NCBI GenBank assembly: GCA_023409695.1
Contig: JAEYQZ010000006.1
Span: 1-7,697 of the forward strand
Source of the DNA: Methanobacteriota archaeon
GTDB lineage: Archaea; Methanobacteriota; Methanobacteria; Methanobacteriales; Methanobacteriaceae
Reading direction: 5' to 3'
Length of the DNA stretch: 7,697 nt
Shown: positions 1-4,891 of the stretch, in pieces
How positions within the stretch are numbered: position 1 is the first letter of the stretch
Layout: each line of letters opens with the position of its first letter
Notes under the pieces: model-generated
Told to the model about the DNA's origin: nothing
What the model saw: only the letters and a program-made list of their open reading frames with translations
Database searches by the model: none
Made by a program: the position numbers and the translations under genes

Positions 1-89
1 GTGGTCCATTTATTTTCTTTTGGATGAATTGGCCAGTGTTTTGGTGCTTTGAAACGTTTAAGATGTTTTCTTGATCCCATTATTGCCAT
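1..89 (-). CDS. rps4e: Small-subunit ribosomal protein eS4 (S4e), N-terminal fragment
   Basis: The start of eS4, a 30S protein shared by archaea and eukaryotes and absent from bacteria. Only 29 full codons lie in the window; the gene runs off the edge at position 1. The visible sequence begins MAIMGSRKHLKRFKAPKHWP, followed by IHPKENKWT, which is the strongly conserved N-terminus of the family. The ATG at 89 is one base after the rpl24 stop, with GGAAGGG in the end of rpl24 as the likely ribosome binding site. A second in-frame ATG at 80 (MGSRKHL) is a possible alternative start. It follows rpl24, as expected for archaeal spc clusters. Confidence 0.96.
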   Translation of the reverse strand, partial: MAIMGSRKHLKRFKAPKHWPIHPKENKWT

Positions 90-90
90 T

Positions 91-444
91 TTATCCCTTC
101 CTTTCTACTATTTCATTTCTTTCATCATCATCAAGATCCAGTTCAACTATTCTTAAGTTGGATGGATGTATTGAGTGATAAACCTGATTCCCGTCTGGTT
201 TCTGTACAGAAGCTCCTTCTATGAGGACCCTGTAATTTTTAATGTCGACTTTTTCAACTTTTCCTTCGTGATCTTTAAAGTCACCGCGCATTACCTGTAC
301 AGTATCACCTTTTTTTACAGGGATTGATCTTTTTCCATGCTGTTCCCTGAGTTCGTCACTTAATGTTACACTCATTAAATTATGACGTACGTGTAAAGGT
401 GCTTTATAGAGGAATTTCCTCTGTTTTCTTGGTTGTTTTGACAT
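91..444 (-). CDS. rpl24: Large-subunit ribosomal protein uL24 (L24)
   Basis: An assembly-initiating 23S rRNA-binding protein of the large subunit near the exit tunnel, with a KOW domain. The product is 117 residues from the chosen start and is of archaeal/eukaryotic (L26-like) type: SKQPRKQRKFLYKAPLHVRH near the N-terminus, then the KOW motif VKKGDTVQVMRGDFKDHEGK followed by VEKVDIKNYRVLIEG, and VYHSIHPSNLRIVELDL towards the end. A GTG three codons upstream (453) is in frame but lies inside the GGTGAT ribosome binding site (454-449), which sits four bases before the ATG at 444. The ATG is therefore preferred. One base separates its stop from the rps4e ATG. Confidence 0.97.
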   Translation of the reverse strand: MSKQPRKQRKFLYKAPLHVRHNLMSVTLSDELREQHGKRSIPVKKGDTVQVMRGDFKDHEGKVEKVDIKNYRVLIEGASVQKPDGNQVYHSIHPSNLRIVELDLDDDERNEIVERKG

Positions 445-448
445 TATA

Positions 449-454
449 ATCACC
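449..454 (-). promoter_or_regulatory. Shine-Dalgarno site that decides the rpl24 start
   Basis: GGTGAT lies four bases before the ATG at 444. It contains the competing in-frame GTG (453-451), which therefore cannot be the start if this site is used. Confidence 0.8.
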
Positions 455-460
455 TTTTAA

Positions 461-859
461 TTAAACTATAGTACTTGCAGCGCTTCCTATACCTGGCCAT
501 CTTTCAGCTGCTTCTTTTGCAACTGGACCTCTTATTTCAGAACCCTTTAGAACACCTTCAGGGCTGATTATAACTGCTGCATTATCTTCAAATTTAACCC
601 TTAGGCCATCTGCCCTTTTGTATTCTTTTTTCTGTCTTACAACTACTGCAGTCATGACTTCTTTTCTCATGTCTACAGTTCCTTTTTTAACAGAAACTAT
701 AATCATATCACCGACACCAGCAGTTGCAAGTCTTCGTCTTACACCTTTGTATCCTTTAACAGATACTATTTCAACTTCTCTTGCACCTGTATTGTCAACG
801 CATTGAAGTCTGGCACCAATAGGTAAAACTCTAGTAACATTTGAGCTGATAGCTTTCAT
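461..859 (-). CDS. rpl14: Large-subunit ribosomal protein uL14 (L14)
   Basis: A 23S rRNA-binding protein at the subunit interface that forms an inter-subunit bridge and lies where anti-association factor aIF6 binds. The 132-residue product has the archaeal/eukaryotic features: LPIGARLQCVDNTGAREVEI (12-31), VGDMIIVSVKKGT (49-61), the VMTAVVVRQKKEYKR strand (68-82) and the C-terminal RGPVAKEAAERWPGIGSAAS (109-128), which is the typical archaeal ending. The ATG is one base after the rps17 stop (TAG A ATG), with GGGAG nine bases upstream inside rps17, so translation is probably coupled. Confidence 0.98.
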   Translation of the reverse strand: MKAISSNVTRVLPIGARLQCVDNTGAREVEIVSVKGYKGVRRRLATAGVGDMIIVSVKKGTVDMRKEVMTAVVVRQKKEYKRADGLRVKFEDNAAVIISPEGVLKGSEIRGPVAKEAAERWPGIGSAASTIV

Positions 860-860
860 T

Positions 861-1181
861 CTACTTATCTCCCTTGACTTCTATAACCACGAAATTTTTT
901 GTTTTACTTAGTGGTCTGCATTCTGCAATTTTTACTGAATCGCCCACATTGACGTTCATGCAGTCTGGTAGGTGTGCTTGTATTTTTGATTTCCTTTTTT
1001 CGTACCTTTCGTATTTTCGAATAAATTTGTAGAAACTTCTTTCTACTGTAATTGTCCTTTCTGCCTTGTTACTTGTAACGATGCCTTCTAATATTTGGCC
1101 TCTTACAGGAAGAGTCCCGTGAAAAGGACAGTTAGGATCTTCACATTTTTCTTTAGGTTCTGTAACGTCGATACCTATCAT
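861..1181 (-). CDS. rps17: Small-subunit ribosomal protein uS17 (S17)
   Basis: A primary 16S rRNA-binding protein of the 30S body. The 106-residue product is the archaeal form, with an N-terminal extension that holds CEDPNCPFHG (13-22), a Cys/His cluster of the type seen in archaeal S17 and eukaryotic S11. The OB fold follows: LEGIVTSNKAERTITVER, then IRKYERYEKRKSKIQAH and NVGDSVKIAECRPLSKTKNF. The start is fixed by GGTGA (1190-1186), four bases before the ATG, and the last three bases of that site are the stop codon of rnp1. It ends one base before the rpl14 ATG. Confidence 0.98.
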   Translation of the reverse strand: MIGIDVTEPKEKCEDPNCPFHGTLPVRGQILEGIVTSNKAERTITVERSFYKFIRKYERYEKRKSKIQAHLPDCMNVNVGDSVKIAECRPLSKTKNFVVIEVKGDK

Positions 1182-1185
1182 GTTA

Positions 1186-1190
1186 TCACC
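1186..1190 (-). promoter_or_regulatory. Shine-Dalgarno site of rps17 overlapping the rnp1 stop codon
   Basis: GGTGA is four bases before the rps17 ATG, and its TGA is the rnp1 stop codon. A ribosome finishing rnp1 would cover the rps17 start region, a layout that suggests coupled translation. Confidence 0.8.
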
Positions 1191-1467
1191 AAAATTTCCT
1201 GAATTTCTTTTTTATTCTATCTTCAGGGCGAGCAATGATAATCTTACCCTCTATTTCAACAATACTGCCATCCGGCAAATAAAAATGAAAAGTTGCAACT
1301 CCCTTGGGAATTATTTTTTCAGTGCTATCCGTTTCAATTCGGATAGTATTTTTAGTTTCGTCAACAACTTTTCCTTTAATTCCAATAAATTCTTCATGAG
1401 TACTACCTGTAACCTTAACAGGAAGTCCAATTAGCTCATGACGAAATATGTTCTTTGGAGTTATCAT
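1186..1467 (-). CDS. rnp1: Ribonuclease P protein component 1 (Rnp1, Pop4/Rpp29 family)
   Basis: A protein subunit of archaeal RNase P, which removes 5' leaders from precursor tRNAs. It pairs with Rnp4 (Rpp21) to stabilise the specificity part of the RNA. The 93-residue product shows the family's Sm-like barrel motifs: MITPKNIFRHELIGLPVKV (1-19), GIKGKVVDETKNTIRIE (29-45), FHFYLPDGSIVEIEG (61-75) and the basic C-terminal ARPEDRIKKKFRKF (79-92). The ATG at 1467 fits the conserved beginning of the family but has no Shine-Dalgarno site nearby. It may depend on ribosomes ending at the TAA two bases upstream, or on a different transcript start. Its TGA stop lies within the GGTGA site of rps17. Confidence 0.96.
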   Translation of the reverse strand: MITPKNIFRHELIGLPVKVTGSTHEEFIGIKGKVVDETKNTIRIETDSTEKIIPKGVATFHFYLPDGSIVEIEGKIIIARPEDRIKKKFRKFW

Positions 1468-1469
1468 TT

Positions 1470-1679
1470 TTAAATAGTATTTGAAAGTCTCATCACTTTG
1501 TGCAATCCAGATACTTTGGACCCTGAGATTCGTTTGATATTGAATTTTACTGATCTGAGTTTTAAAATTTCAAAATTCCTCAAATCAGAATATAATTTGG
1601 AGCAAAACTCTGCGTTTGACATCCTCAAAAACTTTATGGTTGCAGAACCCAGTTCTACAAACTTTGTTTTCGAGATCAT
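1470..1679 (-). CDS. Possible small protein of unknown identity in the aSUI1-rnp1 spacer
   Basis: I do not recognise this 69-codon frame. From the ATG at 1679 it begins MISKTKFVELGSATIKFL, is rich in Lys, Ser, Leu and Phe with few acidic residues, has no clear membrane segment or known motif, and ends two bases before the rnp1 ATG, a spacing that fits the operon. An in-frame TTG at 1688 is an alternative start. Points against it: no Shine-Dalgarno site lies directly upstream of either start, the antisense frame is also open over most of the stretch, and the codons include some (TCG, CGA) that look uncommon in its neighbours. The frame is open further upstream too, into the end of the aSUI1 gene. 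It could be a lineage-specific peptide, a decayed gene or chance. Confidence 0.3.
   Translation of the reverse strand: MISKTKFVELGSATIKFLRMSNAEFCSKLYSDLRNFEILKLRSVKFNIKRISGSKVSGLHKVMRLSNTI
1550..1588 (-). other. Inverted repeat / RNA hairpin, 10-bp stem
   Basis: In minus-strand RNA the arms CUGAUUUGAG (1588-1579) and CUCAGAUCAG (1559-1550) pair over all ten positions, one of them a U·G wobble. The 19-20-base loop can add a four-pair UUUU/AAAA extension (1563-1560 with 1575-1572) after a three-base bulge. In plus-strand RNA the wobble becomes a C·A mismatch, so the fold favours the operon transcript. It lies about 80 bases before the rnp1 start, within the possible small open frame. Its role is unknown: processing site, attenuator or chance. 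Confidence 0.6.
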
Positions 1680-1684
1680 ATGAA

Positions 1685-1708
1685 ACAAGCTACAAACACA
1701 TGGCTTGT
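1685..1708 (-). other. Small inverted repeat between a GGGAG site and an ATG
   Basis: The arms ACAAGC and GCTTGT (1708-1703 and 1690-1685 on the minus strand) give a six-pair stem with a 12-base loop. GGGAG (1714-1710) ends one base before the stem, and the ATG at 1679 begins five bases after it. The loop contains another ATG (1701) that opens only a three-codon frame, ATG TGT TTG TAG. The stem is short, so chance is possible. Confidence 0.4.
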
Positions 1709-1729
1709 GCTCCCTTTTCGTCTGAAAAA

Positions 1730-2035
1730 TTACCTTATCTCTATTGTATCTGAAGAAAAACCCATATTAGCCAGAACCTGTTTGACCTTCTGTTTATGAT
1801 CCCCTTGAAGTTCAATCTGGCCTTTTTTAGCTGTTCCTCCGCAGGCACATTTTGCCTTAAGTTCTTTTGTCAGTTCCCTAATATCAATATCGTGCTCATC
1901 TATACCCTCTACGATGGTCATAAGCTTTCCGAATCGCCTTCTTACTGTGTATACTTTAACTTTCTGGATCTCTCGAGCTATTTCCTCACAGACACAAAGT
2001 TCTTCTGGAAGACCACATATCTCACAGACTTTCAT
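1730..2035 (-). CDS. yciH: Archaeal translation initiation factor aSUI1 (aIF1, eIF1/YciH family)
   Basis: A small factor that binds the 30S subunit near the P site and helps select the correct start codon. The 101-residue product has an N-terminal cysteine cluster, probably zinc-binding (C4, C7, C14, C16; CEICG and LCVCEE). It is followed by the SUI1 fold: KVYTVRRRFGKLMTIVEGID (26-46), then CACGGTAKKGQIELQGDH (63-80) and the C-terminal MGFSSDTIEIR. The basic loop and the GDH motif are typical of eIF1-type proteins. The ATG lies 5 bases after rpl29, with GGGAG in that gene's end. Its position after rpl29 is the normal one in Methanobacteriales as I recall. Downstream lies an unusually long 262-base spacer. 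Confidence 0.97.
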   Translation of the reverse strand: MKVCEICGLPEELCVCEEIAREIQKVKVYTVRRRFGKLMTIVEGIDEHDIDIRELTKELKAKCACGGTAKKGQIELQGDHKQKVKQVLANMGFSSDTIEIR

Positions 2036-2040
2036 CTATT

Positions 2041-2247
2041 TTACTTCTCCCTCTGTTTTTCGTTCATTATGGTAAGGACACGTGCAATTGTTCTTTTAAG
2101 TTCTTTAATTTTTCCAGGATTATCATAAACTCCTGCTGCAGAACTTTTTGAAACATTTTTTGCATATTCTGCTTTGAGTTCATCCAGTTTTTTCTGGACT
2201 TCATCAATATCCATTTCACGTATTTCTTTGCTCCTTAATATTACCAT
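2041..2247 (-). CDS. rpl29: Large-subunit ribosomal protein uL29 (L29)
   Basis: A small two-helix protein near the exit tunnel, next to uL23. The 68-residue product is of normal size. It begins MVILRSKEIREMDIDEVQKK, has the helical hairpin typical of the family (KLDELKAEYAKN), and ends with the GKIKELKRTIARVLTIMNE segment that matches the conserved L29 C-terminal motif. The ATG at 2247 has only a modest GGATGG-type site a few bases upstream, in a 38-base AT-rich gap after rps3. It is followed after 5 bases by the aSUI1 gene, whose binding site (GGGAG) lies in the last codons of this gene. Confidence 0.97.
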   Translation of the reverse strand: MVILRSKEIREMDIDEVQKKLDELKAEYAKNVSKSSAAGVYDNPGKIKELKRTIARVLTIMNEKQREK

Positions 2248-2285
2248 GTCATTCCATCCCTTTTATATTTATTGTATTTGTGATT

Positions 2286-3158
2286 CTATTCTGATTTCTC
2301 TGGTTCTTCTTGTGTTTCTTTTGTTTCTTCTTCGTCTTCGCTTGTTTCTTCTGGTTCTTCTGGTTCTTCAGTAGTGTCTTCGGTTTCGCTTGTTTCTTCT
2401 GGTTCTTCAGTAGTGTCTTCGATTTCACTTGTTTCTTCAGCTGCTTCTTCTTCGACTTCTTCAGAGATCGCACTAGGTTTTGCTTCTTCTACTTCTTCAG
2501 GGGACTCTTCAACTTCTTCAGTTTCTACAGTTTCGGTAACTGCTTCTACTTCGGGTTCTTCAATTTCAACCTTTAAGATATCCACTTTATCAGGTAAAAC
2601 CATTCCCGGTGGCATAATTCGAACATATATTCCCAGAACACCTGGTTTTAGTTGAACTGTAGCAAATCCTGATCTGACAAATCTTGTGGATGGTTCACCA
2701 CATTTTTTAAGGTATCCATCATTGAATTTTGCAGTTGCAGATCTTGCACCTCGTATTTTACCAGAAATTGTAACTTCTACACCCTGTGCCCCAGCACCCA
2801 TAATTCTTCTAAGTGCTGTGTATGCAACTCTCCTAAAGTGCATTCCACGCTGTAGCATTGCTGCAATCTTATGAGCCATTATTTTTGGGTTAAGTTCAGG
2901 AACGTCAACTTCTTTAACTTCTACTTGAGGATTTTCAAGCCCGTAGTTTGATTTTAAAGTTTGGGTTATGTTACGGACGGTTTTTCCACCTCTTCCTATA
3001 ACCATACCTGGGCGTTCTGCATAAACAACGACCATTGTACCTAGAGGAGTTAATTGGACTTCCATTCCACCATATCCGGCTCTTTCAAGCTCACTTTCAA
3101 GGTATTCATCAATCCTTGTCCTTTTAAGACCTTCTGTAACAAAATCTTTTTCAATCAT
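2286..3158 (-). CDS. rps3: Small-subunit ribosomal protein uS3 (S3) with long acidic C-terminal tail
   Basis: Lies in the 30S head at the mRNA entry channel. The conserved core is about 200 residues: an N-terminal archaeal segment, a type 2 KH domain with its GRGG loop at 55-58, then the C-terminal S3 domain (MHFRRVAYTALRRIMGAGAQGVEV at 106-129, SGKIRGARSA, YVRIMPPGMVLPDKVDILKVE). From about residue 201 a 90-residue tail follows that is about half acidic (43 Glu and 3 Asp by my count), with three lysines and no arginine. It contains a 13-residue repeat, EETSEIEDTTEEP then EETSETEDTTEEP (241-266). Acidic extensions of uS3 occur in archaea, but this one is long and repeat-built. The ATG is fixed by GGGGAGG 10 bases upstream. 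The tail's function is unknown. Confidence 0.97.
   Translation of the reverse strand: MIEKDFVTEGLKRTRIDEYLESELERAGYGGMEVQLTPLGTMVVVYAERPGMVIGRGGKTVRNITQTLKSNYGLENPQVEVKEVDVPELNPKIMAHKIAAMLQRGMHFRRVAYTALRRIMGAGAQGVEVTISGKIRGARSATAKFNDGYLKKCGEPSTRFVRSGFATVQLKPGVLGIYVRIMPPGMVLPDKVDILKVEIEEPEVEAVTETVETEEVEESPEEVEEAKPSAISEEVEEEAAEETSEIEDTTEEPEETSETEDTTEEPEEPEETSEDEEETKETQEEPEKSE
2361..2438 (-). repeat. 39-bp direct tandem repeat inside rps3 tail
   Basis: Two head-to-tail 39-bp units (2361-2399 and 2400-2438) agree at 37 of 39 positions and encode residues 241-266 of uS3 in frame. A further 9-bp copy of the unit's first nine bases (TGGTTCTTC on the plus strand) abuts at 2352-2360. The unit length is a multiple of three, so copy-number change would keep the frame. 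This looks like recent slippage or unequal-exchange expansion, which is an inference. Confidence 0.93.
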
Positions 3159-3163
3159 GTAAT

Positions 3164-3625
3164 CTATGCCTCCCCTAGAACTACCTGTACGTGGGTAGTT
3201 GGTGTGTTAAATGGGCTAGCTCTTCCAAAAGCTCTTGGGGTCCATCCACGTATTACGTATCCTCTGTGGCTGGATATATGCATTATCTTGAGATTTTCTG
3301 TGTCAAGGCCTTTATATTCAGCGTTTGCTTCAGCATTTTTGAGTATGTCAAGGATCTGTTTTGCAGCTTTAACTGGATATCTACCAGTTGGCCATCCTCC
3401 AATACCTCTTCTGTGACCTACTTTTTTGTTATGCCTTCTAAATGGAACCGCAGTTTTCATTTCAATTACGTCTTCAAGGTAAGCTTCGGCTTTTTCTACC
3501 TTCATTCCTCTTATCCTGTTACATATCTCAACAGCATGTTTTGGAGAGATCTTAAGAGATCTTCCAAGAGCTTTTGCTGTTTTAGACTTATCGTCATCTG
3601 TAAAAGCGTAGTTAATCTTTGCCAT
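3164..3625 (-). CDS. rpl22: Large-subunit ribosomal protein uL22 (L22)
   Basis: Binds all domains of 23S rRNA during assembly, and its beta-hairpin lines the exit tunnel opposite uL4. The 153-residue product is the archaeal length. Recognisable parts are AKALGRSLKISPKHAVEICN near the N-terminus, VGHRRGIGGWPTGRYPVKAA in the middle and the tunnel hairpin region SSHRGYVIRGWTPRAFGRAS near the C-terminus. The ATG is preceded by GGAGAG about 6 bases upstream, in the 12-base gap after rps19. Its last codons (GGG GAG GCA) double as the GGGGAGG ribosome binding site for rps3, which starts only 5 bases after its stop, so the two are probably translationally coupled. Confidence 0.98.
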   Translation of the reverse strand: MAKINYAFTDDDKSKTAKALGRSLKISPKHAVEICNRIRGMKVEKAEAYLEDVIEMKTAVPFRRHNKKVGHRRGIGGWPTGRYPVKAAKQILDILKNAEANAEYKGLDTENLKIMHISSHRGYVIRGWTPRAFGRASPFNTPTTHVQVVLGEA

Positions 3626-3637
3626 TGTATTCTCTCC

Positions 3638-4048
3638 TTATTTAAGAGGTACGAACATAGATGACCTTGTAGCACCCATTCCCGGATCTCCGTGTTCTAC
3701 TCGTTTTCTTGTTGGTGCAAATTCTCCAAAGTAACATCCAATCATTTCTGGCTGAATTGTAACTTCAGTGAATTCTTTCCCGTTGTAAATTCCAAAGGTT
3801 ACTCCTACCATTTCTGGAAGGACAATCATATCCCTACAATGGGTTTTAATTATTTGAGGTCTTCCGCCCTTGTTTTCATCTTTTTTTAATTTCCTAATTT
3901 TTTCAAGTACCTTTTTCTGCCTTGGTAAAAATCCTCGTTTTAAGGATCTTCTCTGTCTTGATGGGAACAGATCAATAACGTTATCCAATGGCATCTGCTG
4001 TAACTCTTCTAGAGTATAACCGCGATATACAAATTCTTTTCTAGCCAA
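3638..4048 (-). CDS. rps19: Small-subunit ribosomal protein uS19 (S19), TTG start
   Basis: Sits in the head of the 30S subunit next to uS13 and contacts the A-site region. The 136-residue product is the archaeal/eukaryotic form, longer than bacterial S19. It begins MARKEFVYRGYTLEELQQM and has the conserved core RPQIIKTHCRDMIVLPEMVG, followed by GEFAPTRKRVEHGDPG and the C-terminal GATRSSMFVPLK. The start codon is TTG (4048-4046), not ATG. It is fixed by a strong GGAGGAG (4060-4054) five bases upstream and by the conserved MARKEF beginning; no ATG upstream gives a better start. It lies 54 bases after rpl2 and 12 before rpl22. Confidence 0.97.
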   Translation of the reverse strand: MARKEFVYRGYTLEELQQMPLDNVIDLFPSRQRRSLKRGFLPRQKKVLEKIRKLKKDENKGGRPQIIKTHCRDMIVLPEMVGVTFGIYNGKEFTEVTIQPEMIGCYFGEFAPTRKRVEHGDPGMGATRSSMFVPLK

Positions 4049-4053
4049 TTAGT

Positions 4054-4060
4054 CTCCTCC
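4054..4060 (-). promoter_or_regulatory. Shine-Dalgarno site that fixes the TTG start of rps19
   Basis: GGAGGAG lies five bases before TTG (4048-4046). It is among the strongest ribosome binding sites in the window, which may offset the weaker start codon. Confidence 0.85.
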
Positions 4061-4102
4061 TTATAGCTTATTTTTAATCCCTTTTTTTCAAATATCTTAA
4101 GT

Positions 4103-4828
4103 TTATCTTCTTTTCCCTGTTCTTTTAGCAGCAATTGAACCGACTTTTCTTCCTGGTGGCGCATGTCTTGAAACTGTAGTTGGCCTTCCTGGATGTTGTC
4201 TGTTTCCACCACCGTGTGGGTGATCTACAGCGTTCATTGCTACTCCTCTAACACTAACATTCTTTTTACCTTTCGCATTTAAAGCATAGAATCTGTTTCC
4301 AGCTTTGAGGAATGGTTTTTCCTTTCTTCCTCCTCCAGCAACGACTCCTATTGTTGCTCTGCAGGCAGGGTTGAATGCTTTCAATTCTCCAGATGGCAAT
4401 TCAACGATTGCCTTTCCTACATCATGGGTTATTAAAGAAGCGTAAGTACCAGATGATTTAACGAATTTTCCGCCATCTCCTGGATTTTTTTCAAGATTAT
4501 ATAATGGTGTACCTTCTGGAATCTGTGCAAGTGGCAGTGCATTTCCAGCTTTTATTGGTGCTGAAGTTCCAAACTCTATATCATCATTTATTTGTACACT
4601 CTCAGGCGCTAAAACAAGCAACTTTTCGCCATTTTCAAATTTTACTAATGCCACTGGTGCAGTTCTTCCAGGATCATGAATAATATCGACAATTTTTCCT
4701 TTTAAACTGCCTTCTTTTTCTATATTGTCATATGACCTGTATTCGATTTTTCCTTTAAATCGATGTGATGCACTTCTGTGAGTAGGGGTTCCCCTTCCTC
4801 TTCTCTGTGATATCAAACGTTTTCCCAT
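4103..4828 (-). CDS. rpl2: Large-subunit ribosomal protein uL2 (L2)
   Basis: One of the most conserved large-subunit proteins. It binds 23S rRNA near the peptidyl-transferase centre and helps subunit association. The 241-residue product matches the archaeal length. The N-terminus MGKRLISQRRGRGTPTHRS is of archaeal/eukaryotic type. The hallmark VDHPHGGG lies at 201-208, and a histidine in this motif is known to matter for peptidyl transfer in the bacterial protein. The very basic C-terminal tail SRHAPPGRKVGSIAAKRTGK follows. The ATG is preceded by GGAGG (4841-4837) with an 8-base spacer. The 63-base leader to rpl23 holds a small palindrome listed separately. Confidence 0.99.
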   Translation of the reverse strand: MGKRLISQRRGRGTPTHRSASHRFKGKIEYRSYDNIEKEGSLKGKIVDIIHDPGRTAPVALVKFENGEKLLVLAPESVQINDDIEFGTSAPIKAGNALPLAQIPEGTPLYNLEKNPGDGGKFVKSSGTYASLITHDVGKAIVELPSGELKAFNPACRATIGVVAGGGRKEKPFLKAGNRFYALNAKGKKNVSVRGVAMNAVDHPHGGGNRQHPGRPTTVSRHAPPGRKVGSIAAKRTGKRR

Positions 4829-4847
4829 TTTTTATTCCTCCATACAT

Positions 4848-4861
4848 GACCTTAAAAGGTC
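4848..4861 (-). other. 14-bp near-palindrome in the rpl2 leader
   Basis: GACCTTTTAAGGTC on the minus strand can form a five-pair stem (GACCU/AGGUC) with a UUUA loop. It lies six bases upstream of the GGAGG site of rpl2. It might affect access to that site, but the stem is short and no function is shown. Confidence 0.45.
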
Positions 4862-4891
4862 TTTGCGGATATCAAATTAAATTACAGAATA

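Larger units (their letters stand above)
1468..1729 (-). other. 262-base spacer between aSUI1 and rnp1
   Basis: This is the only long gap in an operon whose other gaps are 1 to 63 bases. It holds, in transcription order, a short T-run just after the aSUI1 stop, a GGGAG site (1714-1710), a small inverted repeat (1708-1685), an unrecognised 69-codon frame and a stronger hairpin (1588-1550). No archaeal TATA box is convincing at a sensible distance from rnp1. I see no terminal repeats or target duplication that would mark an inserted element. Confidence 0.8.

Noticed and set aside
1474..1683. Plus-strand open frame (about 61 codons from a TTG) antisense to the spacer
   Set aside because: It has no ATG, no ribosome binding site and no recognised motif, and it would run against the operon. 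It is noted because it weakens the case for the sense frame.
1470..1688. Resemblance of the spacer frame to a small KEOPS Pcc1-type protein
   Set aside because: Size and strand pattern are loosely similar, but no diagnostic residues line up; not enough to assign a family.
1717..1729. T-run just after the aSUI1 stop as a terminator
   Set aside because: Only five consecutive T residues are present, with further genes of the same operon downstream; too weak to call.
2255..2275. TATA-like AATATAAA sequence in the rps3-rpl29 gap
   Set aside because: It is too near the rpl29 ATG for a normal archaeal promoter with a leader, and AT-rich gaps in this genome would give such matches often.
2340..2439. 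Repeated GGTTCTTC units as a CRISPR-like or mobile repeat
   Set aside because: The repeats are head-to-tail without spacers, in frame, and encode the acidic uS3 tail.
3191..3664. Long plus-strand open frame opposite rpl22
   Set aside because: It is the complement of a highly conserved ribosomal gene; its Cys/Ser/Phe-rich product is a composition artefact. The same holds for other plus-strand frames in the window.
4009..4212. Minus-strand open frame overlapping the end of rpl2 and the start of rps19
   Set aside because: It overlaps two certain genes in a different frame and has no family resemblance.
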